DNA of 18,155 nucleotides from Microtetraspora glauca (GTDB lineage: Bacteria > Actinomycetota > Actinomycetes > Streptomycetales > Streptomycetaceae). Below the pieces are notes generated by a model. That model was not told the origin of the DNA. It was given only the letters and a program-made list of their open reading frames with translations, and made no database searches. Below, piece by piece: positions 8,220 through 15,523 of the stretch (positions are counted from its first letter, which is position 1; each line of letters opens with the position of its first letter). The position numbers and the translations under genes were made by a program. Location: contig JOFO01000080.1 in assembly GCA_000721275.1 (NCBI GenBank), positions 1-18,155 of the forward strand, written 5' to 3'.

Positions 8220-9028
8220 ACCGCCGCCGGTCCCGGCTCGAAGGACTTCAGCATGGCCTCCAGGGCCGCCTGGTCCGGGCCGACGAACGGATCGGCGTCC
8301 GGCGCCGCCGCCAGCGTCCCCAGCATCCGGTCCGTCATCCGCACGGCCGGCGGCAGATGCGTGGACAGCACGATCTCCGGGTCCATCGCCCGCAGCGGCT
8401 CCAGGGTCGCCCGGTACTTCTCCGGGTCCACCACGTGCACCCACGGGCTGTCGATCGTCGCCCACAGCAGCTGCGTACCGCGCAGCTCCTCCGGCTTCAG
8501 GTCGCTCGCGTGCCCGCTTTCCGCGAGCTCCCGGCTCGGCATCGGCCCGCCGAAGCAGTCCGAGCTGAAGCAGATCCGGGTCCGGTCGTCGTAGAAGCCG
8601 ACGGTCGCCGGATTGTCGAAGAGCGGCGGCCGGAAGGCGTGCAGCTCGCGGTCGCCGACGTCCAGGGACTGCCCCGGGTTGAGGAAGTACAGCCGGTCCA
8701 TCGGCAGCGCCCGCGCGGTCGTCATGATGCCGGCCCCGATGAACGTGGTCACCACGCGCGCGTGGGGAGCGGCGTCCAGCAGGGCGAAGATGCCGCCCGT
8801 GTGGTCGCGGTCCGGATGGGTCAGCCAGATCCACCGCACGTCCGCGGGGTCGATCACCCCGGACAGCGTCCCGACGAAGTCGCGGTCCTCCAGCGACAGG
8901 CCGGTGTCCACGACGACGGGTTCGGCGGCGGTCAGCACATAGGCGTTGGCGGGGACGTGCCCGATCCCCGGCACTTCCAGGCTGTCGGCGAGGACGGTGG
9001 TGTCGCTCCCGACCTTGTGGGTGTCCAT
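8216..9028 (-). CDS. Metallo-beta-lactamase-fold protein, flavodiiron/ODP-like
   Basis: This is a 270-aa protein of the metallo-beta-lactamase fold. The usual HxHxDH motif reads H71-P-D73-R-D75-H76, with an acidic residue in place of the second histidine, as in the oxygen-binding diiron (ODP, flavodiiron) branch, where it is HxExDH. D157 in 'CFSSDCFGG' and H224 in 'LSTHLPP' match the bridging Asp and last His of that branch. The His expected at about residue 137 ('PPLFDNPATVGF') is not evident. There is no flavodoxin domain, so any redox partner would be separate. A stand-alone O2- or NO-sensing or reducing protein is possible but unproven. The start is supported by GGAG (9038-9035), 6 nt before the ATG. 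It lies 115 bp downstream of the phosphatase gene on the same strand. Confidence 0.85.
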   Translation of the reverse strand: MDTHKVGSDTTVLADSLEVPGIGHVPANAYVLTAAEPVVVDTGLSLEDRDFVGTLSGVIDPADVRWIWLTHPDRDHTGGIFALLDAAPHARVVTTFIGAGIMTTARALPMDRLYFLNPGQSLDVGDRELHAFRPPLFDNPATVGFYDDRTRICFSSDCFGGPMPSRELAESGHASDLKPEELRGTQLLWATIDSPWVHVVDPEKYRATLEPLRAMDPEIVLSTHLPPAVRMTDRMLGTLAAAPDADPFVGPDQAALEAMLKSFEPGPAAV

Positions 9029-9116
9029 GACGCGCTCCGTGGTCCCCCCGGGCGGCCGTACGACACCAGTCTCCGCCCCTGGGGCACCCCCCGCGCGCCG
9101 GAAGGGCGGACGGGCC

Positions 9117-9149
9117 GGGAGGGCTGCCGCGGGCAGGGCCGCCCTACCC
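9117..9149 (-). terminator. Possible imperfect hairpin at the end of the phosphatase gene
   Basis: An imperfect stem is built from CTGCC/GGCAG (9124-9128 with 9132-9136) and flanking AGGG/CCCT and GGG/CCC pairs with bulges. It overlaps the phosphatase stop codon. Hairpins this weak are frequent by chance at this GC content. Confidence 0.25.
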
Positions 9150-11270
9150 GCAGCAGCCCTCAGGCCCCGTCGGTTCGCGGAGTTCGAACCAGATCGTCTT
9201 GCCCTCGCCGCGCGGCTCGACGCCCCACGCGTCGGCCAGCATCTCCATCAGCACCAGCCCCCGGCCGCTGGACGCCATCTCGCCGGGCTGGCGCCGGTGG
9301 GGGAGCTCGTCGCTGGCGTCCGAGACCTCCACGCGCAGCCGGCGCGCCTTCTCGCCGCAGGCGACCTCCGCCGTCAGCAGCGCGTCGCCGTCCGTGTGGA
9401 CGAGGACGTTGGTGACCATCTCCGACACCATCAGCACGGCCGAGTCCAGCTGCTCGGCGTCCGTCCAGTCGTGCAGCAGCTGCCGCACCTGCTCGCGCGC
9501 CTCCGCGATCCGCTCCGGCTCCGCCTGCGCGATCGTCATCAGCGTCCGGCGCGGCGTCTGCCGCACCGGCGTCGCCGGCCGCCGGGACAGCAGCAGCACC
9601 GCGATGTCGTCCTCGCGCCGGTCCGCCAGCGGCCCGGTGGTGTGGTGCGACCCGGGCCCGTGCACGGCCTCCACCAGCGTGTCGGCCAGCTCCTCCAGGT
9701 CGTCGCCCCGGTGCTCCTCCAGGATCCGCCGGACCCGTTCCCAGCCGCTGTCGAGGTCGTGCCCGCCGGTCTCCAGCAGGCCGTCGGTGCAGATCATCAG
9801 CGTCTCGCCCGGTTCGAGGGTGAGCCGCGTCGTGGGGTAGTCGGTGTCGGCGTCGATGCCGAGCGGCAGCCCGCCGGCCGTCGGCCTGAGCAGAACCGTT
9901 CCGTCGACCATGCGGACCGCCGGGTCAGGATGACCCGCCCGGGCGATGTCCACCGTCCCCGTCTCCAGGTCCACCTCCAGGTACAGGCAGGTCGCGAACC
10001 GCGGCCCGGCCCCCGGCCCGCCCGTCTCCGTCTCCGCCCCGTACCCGTCGTTCACCCCGTACAGGAACCGCGACGCCCGCGACAGCACCGCGTCCGGCCG
10101 GTGCCCCTCGGAGGCGTACGCCCGCAGCGCGATCCGCAGCTGCCCCATCAGCGCCGCCGCCCGCACGTCGTGCCCCTGCACGTCCCCGATGACCAGCGCG
10201 ATCCGGCCCGCGCCGCCGCGCCGGCCGCCGGGCAGCCGGATCATGTCGTACCAGTCGCCGCCCACCTGGAGCCCGCCGCCGGTCGGCACGTACCGCGCCG
10301 CCACCTGGATCCCCGGGATCCCCGGACCCAGCACCGGCATCATCGTCCGCTGGAGCCCCAGCGACAGCTCCCGCTCCGACTCCGCCACCCCGGCCCGCGC
10401 CAGCGCCTGCGCCAGCATCCGCGCCACCGTCGTCAGCACCGACCGCTCGTCCGGCGTGAACGCCACCGGATGCTTGAACGCCGCCATCCAGGCGCCCATC
10501 GTCCGCCCCGCCACCACCAGCGGCACGAACGCCCACGACTGCCGCTCGAACTGCTCCGCCAGCGGCCAGGTCGTCGGGAAGCGGCGCCGGTACTCCTCCG
10601 GGGACGGCAGGTAGATCGCCCGCCCGGTCCGCACCACCTCCGCCGCCGGGTAGTCCGTCGCCAGCGACATCGACGTGAACGGGCCCTCGTCGCCGTCCCG
10701 CTGCCCGTGGTGCCCGATCACCGTCAGCCGCTCGCCCGACACCCCGAACACCGCGAGCCCGTCCGGCGAGAACCCCGGCATCGACAGCGACGCCGCCACC
10801 CGCAGCACCTCGGCCGTCGACCGCGCCTCCGCCAGCGCCCGCCCCGCGTCCAGCAGGAACGCCTCCCGCGACCGCCGCCAGTCGCCCGTGATCGGCGTGT
10901 GCGGCCCGGCCGTGCCCGGCTGCGGGTCGGCCACCTCCTGGAGCGTGCCGACCAGCTGGTAGTCGCCGCCCTCGACCAGCGGCTTCGACCGGCTGCGTAC
11001 CGTACGGAGCACCCGGCCCCGCTCGTCCATGATCCGAAGCCGCGCCTCGGCGAGCGTCCCCTCGGCCACCGCCAGGCTGACCACGCCGTCGATCTCGTTC
11101 CAGTCGACCGGATGGAAGCGCGAGCGCACGGCCGCCTCGGTCAGCCGCGCCGGCTCCGCGGGCAGCCCGAGCAGCCGGGCGGCCTCGGCGTCGAGCGAGA
11201 CGATCCCGGAAGCGTTGTCCCAGCGCCACAGGCCCGTGGCGATCGCGGCCAGGACGTCCTCGGTGCGCAT
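9144..11270 (-). CDS. SpoIIE-family Ser/Thr phosphatase with PAS, GAF and HATPase domains
   Basis: This is a 708-aa cytosolic signalling protein. Domains in order are: a PAS-like sensor (about 1-115); a GAF domain (about 135-300); a PP2C/SpoIIE phosphatase (about 315-562) with metal-binding motifs GGDWYD (337-342), IGDVQGHD (361-368), AGHPDP (445-450), CTDGLLE (494-500) and REDDIA (552-557); and an RsbW-like HATPase (about 585-698) with N-box E617/N621, VSDASDE (649-655) and the G-box GRGL (669-672). The architecture indicates partner switching: the phosphatase acts on an anti-anti-sigma (STAS) protein, and the kinase/anti-sigma domain binds a sigma factor or phosphorylates the antagonist. 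No partner gene is in the window. The start is forced by an in-frame TAA at 11282-11280, and the Shine-Dalgarno is poor. It is divergent from aspS. Confidence 0.93.
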   Translation of the reverse strand: MRTEDVLAAIATGLWRWDNASGIVSLDAEAARLLGLPAEPARLTEAAVRSRFHPVDWNEIDGVVSLAVAEGTLAEARLRIMDERGRVLRTVRSRSKPLVEGGDYQLVGTLQEVADPQPGTAGPHTPITGDWRRSREAFLLDAGRALAEARSTAEVLRVAASLSMPGFSPDGLAVFGVSGERLTVIGHHGQRDGDEGPFTSMSLATDYPAAEVVRTGRAIYLPSPEEYRRRFPTTWPLAEQFERQSWAFVPLVVAGRTMGAWMAAFKHPVAFTPDERSVLTTVARMLAQALARAGVAESERELSLGLQRTMMPVLGPGIPGIQVAARYVPTGGGLQVGGDWYDMIRLPGGRRGGAGRIALVIGDVQGHDVRAAALMGQLRIALRAYASEGHRPDAVLSRASRFLYGVNDGYGAETETGGPGAGPRFATCLYLEVDLETGTVDIARAGHPDPAVRMVDGTVLLRPTAGGLPLGIDADTDYPTTRLTLEPGETLMICTDGLLETGGHDLDSGWERVRRILEEHRGDDLEELADTLVEAVHGPGSHHTTGPLADRREDDIAVLLLSRRPATPVRQTPRRTLMTIAQAEPERIAEAREQVRQLLHDWTDAEQLDSAVLMVSEMVTNVLVHTDGDALLTAEVACGEKARRLRVEVSDASDELPHRRQPGEMASSGRGLVLMEMLADAWGVEPRGEGKTIWFELREPTGPEGCCG

Positions 11271-11342
11271 TGCCCCACTTTATGAATATCGGACTGCGTG
11301 TCGCCACCGAGCGTATTCGAATCGCGATCTTGGGTGGGCCGG

Positions 11343-11375
11343 TAGGCTGGTGGGGCTTGGCTAGTGACTAGTCAC
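11343..11375 (+). promoter_or_regulatory. aspS leader: candidate -10 and 12-bp palindrome
   Basis: TAGGCT (11343-11348) resembles a -10 box. It is followed at 11364-11375 by the perfect palindrome GTGACTAGTCAC, which would lie near the start of a leader of roughly 60 nt. It could be an operator or a small leader structure. I see no T-box features. The -35 is unclear. Confidence 0.35.
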
Positions 11376-11413
11376 GTCCCACCCCACCGATCCCGAAGAC
11401 TGGATGAACGACG

Positions 11414-13231
11414 ATGCATCGGTACAGGTCCCACACCTGCGGCGAGCTCCGCGCCTCTGACGTCGGCACCGACGTCCGGCTCAGCGGCTGGCTGCACAAT
11501 CGGCGCGACCTGGGCGGCATCCTCTTCATCGATCTGCGCGACCACTACGGCATCACGCAGCTCGTCGCCCGCCCCGGCACCTCCGCCTACGAGGCCCTCG
11601 ACAAGCTGACGAAGGAGTCCGTCGTCCGCGTCGACGGCAAGGTCGTCTCGCGCGGCGCGGAGAACGTCAACCCCGAGCTGCCCACCGGCGAGGTCGAGGT
11701 CGAGGTCGGCGAGGTCGAGGTCCTCGGCGCCGCCAAGCAGATCCCCTTCACCATCAACGCCGACGACGGCGTCAACGAGGAGCGGCGCCTGGAGTACCGC
11801 TTCCTCGACCTGCGCCGCGAGCGCATGCACCGCAACATCATGCTGCGCTCCGCCGTCATCGCCGCCATCCGCTCCAAGATGACGGCCCTCGGCTTCAACG
11901 AGATGGCGACCCCGATCCTCACCGCGACCTCCCCCGAGGGCGCCCGTGACTTCGTCGTCCCGTCCCGTCTCAACCCGGGCAAGTTCTACGCGCTCCCGCA
12001 GGCCCCGCAGCAGTTCAAGCAGCTGTTCATGATCTCGGGCTTCGACCGCTACTTCCAGATCGCGCCCTGCTTCCGCGACGAGGACGCCCGCGCCGACCGC
12101 TCGCCCGGCGAGTTCTACCAGCTCGACGTCGAGATGAGCTTCGTCGAGCAGGAGGACGTCTTCCAGCCGATCGAGAAGCTCATGACCGAGCTCTTCCAGG
12201 AGTTCGGCGGCGGCCGCGAGGTCTCCTCCCCCTTCCCGCGGATCCCGTTCCGCGAGTCGATGCTCAAGTACGGCAACGACAAGCCCGACCTGCGCACCTC
12301 CCTCGAACTCGTCGACATCACCGACGTCTTCGAGAACTCCGAGTTCAAGGCGTTCGCCGGCAAGCACGTCCGCGCGCTCGCCGTCCCGGACACCGGCGAC
12401 CAGCCGCGCAAGTTCTTCGACGGCCTCGGGGACTTCGCCGTCTCCCTCGGCGCGAAGGGCCTGGCCTGGGTCCGCGTCGGCGAGGAGAACGCCCTCACCG
12501 GCCCGATCGCCAAGTTCCTCACCGAGGAGAACGTCAAGGTCCTCACCGAGCGCCTGGGCCTCAAGCCCGGCCACGCCGTCTTCTTCGGCGCCGGCGAGTT
12601 CGACGAGGTCTCCAAGATCATGGGCCCGGTCCGGGTCGAGGCCGCCAAGCGTGCCGGCCAGTTCGAGGAGAACGTCTTCCGCTTCGCGTGGATCGTCGAC
12701 TTCCCGATGTACGAGAAGGACGAGGAGACCGGCAAGATCGACTTCTCGCACAACCCCTTCTCCATGCCGCAGGGCGGCCTGGAGGCCCTGGAGACGAAGG
12801 ACCCGCTGGACGTCCTCGGCTGGCAGTACGACATCGTCTGCAACGGCATCGAGCTGTCCTCCGGCGCCATCCGGAACCACGAGCCCGACATCATGTTCAA
12901 GGCCTTCGAGATCGCCGGCTACAGCCGCGAGACCGTCGAGACCGAGTTCGCCGGCATGCTCCGCGCCTTCCAGTACGGCGCCCCGCCGCACGGCGGCATC
13001 GCCCCCGGCGTCGACCGCATCGTCATGCTGCTGGCCGACGAGCCCAACATCCGCGAGACCATCGCGTTCCCGCTCAACGGCAACGCGCAGGACCTCATGA
13101 TGGGCGCCCCGACCGAGCTCGACGAGTCCCGCCTGCGCGAGCTGAACATCCAGCTCCGCAAGCCGGTCGAGAAGAAGCCCACCGACGACCGCCCGGTCAC
13201 GGACGCGGTCCACCCGGACGCGTCCCGGTAA
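11414..13231 (+). CDS. aspS: Aspartyl-tRNA synthetase (AspRS)
   Basis: This is a class II aminoacyl-tRNA synthetase of 605 aa that charges tRNA with aspartate in the cytosol. The N-terminal OB-fold anticodon-binding domain opens with '[35 protein letters not shown]' spacing (about 6-105). Motif 1 lies near 140-170. Motif 2 contains [10 protein letters not shown] (220-229) followed by [14 protein letters not shown]. The bacterial insertion (GAD) domain lies at about 290-425. Motif 3 is [18 protein letters not shown] near the C-terminus. The 'SPGEFYQLD' form of motif 2 agrees with my recollection of Streptomyces AspRS. Whether it is discriminating or also serves tRNA-Asn cannot be judged here. 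The ribosome binding site is weak (GGA about 9 nt upstream). A strong terminator follows. This is an essential gene and marks the edge of the conserved region. Confidence 0.97.
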   Translation: MHRYRSHTCGELRASDVGTDVRLSGWLHNRRDLGGILFIDLRDHYGITQLVARPGTSAYEALDKLTKESVVRVDGKVVSRGAENVNPELPTGEVEVEVGEVEVLGAAKQIPFTINADDGVNEERRLEYRFLDLRRERMHRNIMLRSAVIAAIRSKMTALGFNEMATPILTATSPEGARDFVVPSRLNPGKFYALPQAPQQFKQLFMISGFDRYFQIAPCFRDEDARADRSPGEFYQLDVEMSFVEQEDVFQPIEKLMTELFQEFGGGREVSSPFPRIPFRESMLKYGNDKPDLRTSLELVDITDVFENSEFKAFAGKHVRALAVPDTGDQPRKFFDGLGDFAVSLGAKGLAWVRVGEENALTGPIAKFLTEENVKVLTERLGLKPGHAVFFGAGEFDEVSKIMGPVRVEAAKRAGQFEENVFRFAWIVDFPMYEKDEETGKIDFSHNPFSMPQGGLEALETKDPLDVLGWQYDIVCNGIELSSGAIRNHEPDIMFKAFEIAGYSRETVETEFAGMLRAFQYGAPPHGGIAPGVDRIVMLLADEPNIRETIAFPLNGNAQDLMMGAPTELDESRLRELNIQLRKPVEKKPTDDRPVTDAVHPDASR

Positions 13232-13241
13232 GCAGCCGTCG

Positions 13242-13280
13242 AAGGGCCCGGAATCCGCCGCTCGCGGATCCCGGGCCCTT
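13242..13280 (+). terminator. aspS terminator
   Basis: 17-bp arms (13242-13258 and 13264-13280), with one A/C mismatch and a 5-nt loop CGCTC, begin 11 nt after the aspS stop. The stem runs from AAGGGCCCGG to CCGGGCCCTT. The A's at the stem base and U's at its end suit a rho-independent terminator. Confidence 0.85.
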
Positions 13281-13309
13281 GTCGTCTGCCGGTCTTGTCG
13301 TCTGCCGGT
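13278..13309. repeat. Perfect 16-bp tandem duplication
   Basis: CTTGTCGTCTGCCGGT occurs twice head to tail (13278-13293 and 13294-13309). The first copy begins in the last three bases of the aspS terminator. It marks the boundary between the conserved region and the accessory block. Confidence 0.9.
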
Positions 13310-13329
13310 ACGAACCCCGCGGCGCGGCC

Positions 13330-13350
13330 GGCCTCGGCGGGACCGAGGCC
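13330..13350 (-). terminator. Terminator of the vapBC unit
   Basis: Perfect 8-bp arms GGCCTCGG (13330-13337) and CCGAGGCC (13343-13350) with a 5-nt loop lie 15 nt downstream of the vapC stop codon on the minus strand. Confidence 0.6.
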
Positions 13351-13365
13351 CCGGGCGCCGGCGTC

Positions 13366-13800
13366 TCAGCCGTCGGCGGGCAGGATCCGGAACGCGGGCA
13401 GGCCCCGGGTGAGCGGCTCGATCGCCCGGTAGTCCCGCTGATCGAGCGTGAAGATCCGGTCGGTTCGGTACCGGTCCGCGAGCACGACGCCCACGGCGTC
13501 CGCCAGATCCAGGCGGAGCCCCTCGTACTTCGCCCTCACGGCGTGGGCGGACATCAGGTCCGCCAGGCGCAGCTCCGCGAGCTTGTACTGGCCCGCCTCG
13601 ATCCTCGCGTTGAGTGCCTCCATGATCTGCATGGCGGCGGGGAACCCGAGATCGCGGTGCACCAGGTGGTCCAGTTCGGTGATCACGAGCGGCGAGATCG
13701 CGAACACCTCACGGTCCAGGAGCGCCGCGGCGGCGGCGTGCTCCGGTTGTGCGGCGTCGAAGGCCGCGTAGAGGGCGGACGTGTCCGCGATGATGATCAA
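13366..13800 (-). CDS. vapC: VapC-type PIN-domain toxin
   Basis: This is a 144-aa PIN-domain ribonuclease of the type II toxin family VapC, expected to cleave structured RNA such as tRNA or rRNA with Mg2+ or Mn2+. The acidic active-site residues are present: D6 in 'IADTSAL', E42 in 'ITELDHL', D98/D101 in 'LDLADA', and D120 in 'FTLDQRDY'. Length is typical, and nothing suggests inactivation. The start codon is TTG, overlapping the antitoxin stop as TTGA (13800-13797), so translation is probably coupled. The partner antitoxin gene lies immediately upstream. A short hairpin terminator follows. Confidence 0.9.
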   Translation of the reverse strand: MIIIADTSALYAAFDAAQPEHAAAAALLDREVFAISPLVITELDHLVHRDLGFPAAMQIMEALNARIEAGQYKLAELRLADLMSAHAVRAKYEGLRLDLADAVGVVLADRYRTDRIFTLDQRDYRAIEPLTRGLPAFRILPADG

Positions 13801-14042
13801 CGCCGGGCGTTCCGCTCTTTGATGTGCTCGTACACCGCGTCGTCCATACCGGCCGCGGTCCGCGGACGCCCGCTGTCGAAGACAGGAAGCGCTCCGGTGC
13901 CCTTCTGCGCCCTGGGCGAGGAGTCCAGGAGCAGGGCGATGGCCCGTCGAATGAGCTCCGCCTTGCTGACGCCGGTGGCCGCGGCCTCCGCGTCGAGGCG
14001 CAGCTCCAGCGCCTCAGGGAGATACACCGTCGTCTTTATCAT
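13797..14042 (-). CDS. vapB: VapB-type ribbon-helix-helix antitoxin
   Basis: This is an 81-aa protein whose N-terminus, MIKTTVYLPEALELRLDAEA followed by TGVSKAELIRRAIALLL (about 1-40), is a ribbon-helix-helix DNA-binding domain. The rest (about 41-81) is a polar tail expected to wrap VapC and block its active site. RHH antitoxins usually repress their own operon. The perfect palindrome CCCTATAGGG 1 nt upstream of the ATG is the obvious operator candidate. The gene starts 3 nt after the GNAT stop and overlaps vapC by 4 nt. Its second codon is ATA, rare in high-GC actinobacteria. Confidence 0.88.
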   Translation of the reverse strand: MIKTTVYLPEALELRLDAEAAATGVSKAELIRRAIALLLDSSPRAQKGTGALPVFDSGRPRTAAGMDDAVYEHIKERNARR

Positions 14043-14043
14043 G

Positions 14044-14055
14044 CCCTATAGGGTA
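14044..14055 (-). promoter_or_regulatory. Candidate vapBC operator/-10
   Basis: A perfect 10-bp palindrome CCCTATAGGG (14044-14053) ends 1 nt before the vapB ATG. On the minus strand TACCCT (14055-14050) fits a TAnnnT -10 whose transcript would begin at about the ATG, making it leaderless. The element overlaps the last codon and stop of the GNAT gene. Confidence 0.5.
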
Positions 14056-14588
14056 CCACCCGTGCCCGATTCGTCCCCTGTGCGTGGAGACGGCGCCACC
14101 CACCGCACCTCCCCGTCGTGCACCTCATCGGTCGGTACGAGCCCGGCGGCGCGGGCGACGGCGGCGGAGGCGGCGTGCTCGGGATGAACGTGCGCGACGA
14201 CGGTACGGCCCCGGTCCCGCAGCCACCCGACGAGCGCGCGGGCGGCCTCGGAGGCGTACCCGCGCCCCTGCCAGGCGGTCCCGACGACCCAGGCGACCTC
14301 GGCGCGGTCACCGGCGACGGTCGCCTGCACGGTCCCCACGAGCCGCCCGCCGTTCCGCTCCCGGACCACCCAGTTGCACCAGCTGGTGCCCGGCTCCGGC
14401 GCCCCGGCCGCCCACCGCGCGTACCGAGCACGCAACTCCTCCAGCCCCTCCGGCGCACCCCCGATGAACCGGTGCAGCGCCGGATCTCCCAGCACCCCCA
14501 CCATCTCCTCGGCGTGCCCGACCTCCAGCGGCACGAGCTCCAGCCGCTCCCCGGCCGGGATCACCTCGACGACGACGTCCTGCCGCAC
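14046..14588 (-). CDS. GNAT family N-acetyltransferase
   Basis: This is a 180-aa acetyl-CoA-dependent acetyltransferase of the GNAT fold. Motif A is visible as 'VAWVVGTAWQGRGYASEAARAL', where QGRGYA is the pyrophosphate-binding loop, and the C-terminal 'ARAAGLVPTDEVHDGEVRW' is typical of the RimJ/RimL-like branch. The substrate is unknown. I place the start at GTG 14588, because AGAGGAG (14603-14597) lies 8 nt upstream; a TTG at 14624 would extend the protein by 12 residues without such a site. The stop lies inside the candidate vapB operator, so GNAT and vapBC may be cotranscribed. Toxic GNATs normally pair with RHH antitoxins, but here the RHH protein plainly belongs to VapC. A deleted second copy of this gene lies about 1 kb upstream. 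Confidence 0.85.
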   Translation of the reverse strand: MRQDVVVEVIPAGERLELVPLEVGHAEEMVGVLGDPALHRFIGGAPEGLEELRARYARWAAGAPEPGTSWCNWVVRERNGGRLVGTVQATVAGDRAEVAWVVGTAWQGRGYASEAARALVGWLRDRGRTVVAHVHPEHAASAAVARAAGLVPTDEVHDGEVRWVAPSPRTGDESGTGGTL

Positions 14589-14662
14589 CTTCTCGACTCC
14601 TCTTGCGCGAGTACTCCAGCTCAAGACCTCGATGGCTCCCGCCAGGGACGCGGTGGCGCGGC

Positions 14663-15055
14663 TCAGTCAACACTGTTGCTGTAGGCGGAAATCCGGGAAA
14701 TGTAGGCCATTTCAGCGGTGGCGTGCAACTGGACCGGGACGGAGTCGATCCCCAGCGTGATTCCGTCCTGCGCTCGCAGGGAGATCGACACCACCGGGTT
14801 CGAAGCGAAACCGCTGAGCGAGACGCTTCGCAGGCCGGAGAGGCCCAAGGTGACCTGAACTGTATTGAAGCCCTGCACGCTCCACTTCTTCGGAGGCCGT
14901 TCCGGAAAGGACGGCATGTCGAACCTGAGGTTCAGTGCCGGACCGTCGCGAAGGATTTCGACCTCGTGAAGTGACACGTTTTCGAGGTCAGGGATGTGTC
15001 CTCCATAAATGCTCTCGAATCCTGCGGAGTCGGCGAGAAGGGAGATCCATGTCAT
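14663..15055 (-). CDS. Imm50-type immunity protein (first of three)
   Basis: This is a 130-aa protein with the pattern I associate with the Imm50 immunity family. It starts with a W-x-x-L-L helix, then 'SIYGGHIPDLENVSLHEVEI', alternating beta strands ('ALNLRFDMPSFPERPPKKW'), and ends with strands plus a terminal 'AYISRISAY'. Imm50 proteins are predicted to neutralise polymorphic or contact-dependent toxins. No toxin gene is adjacent. The start ATG has AGGA (15066-15063) 7 nt upstream. GC is clearly below that of the housekeeping genes (67 of 120 bases by hand count over 14941-15060). The gene lies between an intact and a deleted GNAT sequence, which are direct repeats. The family call rests on pattern recognition and is not tested by search. 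Confidence 0.65.
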   Translation of the reverse strand: MTWISLLADSAGFESIYGGHIPDLENVSLHEVEILRDGPALNLRFDMPSFPERPPKKWSVQGFNTVQVTLGLSGLRSVSLSGFASNPVVSISLRAQDGITLGIDSVPVQLHATAEMAYISRISAYSNSVD

Positions 15056-15093
15056 CCGCGTATCCTGTCAGTAGTCATAGCACGAGCCGGCGG

Positions 15094-15486
15094 TCACCCC
15101 TTGCCCTGCTTCCGTAGGGTTCGCAGTATCGCGTCGAGGTCCTCAAGGGCCCGGACGCAGAATTCCTGGTCCCGCATCAACTGGTCCACGCGCTCGTCGA
15201 ACTCCGGCGAGTCCGCACGCTCACCAGAATCTCCTAGGAGCTGTGACGGGGCGAGGAGCCAGTTCCTCCTCGACGTGTCGATACGCCATTCGTATCGCGT
15301 GGGGGTTGCTTTTCTTGCGTCTTCGATGGTGCGCAGTTTCTCTTCGTCGGGCTCGGCGAACCTCCAGCCGAGGAAGGGAACCTGCTGGTACCCGTAGAGT
15401 GGGTGCCGGCCTCCGCTCAGTCGGATCCACCGCAACTCTCCGAACCGACTCAGCGCCTCGCGGGCCAGATCAAAACGCTCCGACAA
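15094..15486 (-). CDS. Hypothetical protein, possibly 5'-truncated
   Basis: This is a 130-aa protein I do not recognise. It opens with a charged helix (SERFDLAREALSRFGEL), has a central region with 'GGRHPLYGYQQVPFLGWRF' and 'RYEWRIDTSRRNWLL', and ends in a second charged helical region. No membrane segment or signal peptide is visible. The TTG start at 15486 has AGGAAGG about 11 nt upstream, a long spacing. The frame stays open for 13 further codons, reading on as helix-like 'AFRKAAEEL', to a TGA at 15528-15526 that lies within the GNAT remnant. The true N-terminus may therefore have been lost when the remnant was joined to it. It lies 38 bp upstream of the Imm50 gene. A diverged immunity protein or a toxin fragment are both possible. 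Confidence 0.55.
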   Translation of the reverse strand: MSERFDLAREALSRFGELRWIRLSGGRHPLYGYQQVPFLGWRFAEPDEEKLRTIEDARKATPTRYEWRIDTSRRNWLLAPSQLLGDSGERADSPEFDERVDQLMRDQEFCVRALEDLDAILRTLRKQGKG

Positions 15487-15523
15487 TTCCTCGGCTGCCT
15501 TCCTGAACGCACCATGAATCGGC

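Noticed and set aside
5997..8834. A 945-codon minus-strand open frame antisense to the pirin, AI-2E and metallo-beta-lactamase-fold genes
   Set aside because: It has Gly/Ala/Asp/Glu-rich low-complexity composition, no domain pattern, and lies opposite genes with clear families. Such frames are a by-product of very high third-position GC.
8946..11285. A 779-codon plus-strand open frame opposite the SpoIIE phosphatase
   Set aside because: Its translation is Arg/Pro/His-rich low-complexity sequence, while the minus-strand frame has every phosphatase and HATPase motif.
11691..11735. GAGGTC-rich repeat in aspS encoding Glu/Val alternation
   Set aside because: This is ordinary beta-strand coding sequence at the end of the anticodon-binding domain and keeps the family alignment.
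14589..14624. A TTG start at 14624 for the GNAT protein
   Set aside because: GTG 14588 has AGAGGAG at ideal spacing, and the extension has no family-like sequence.
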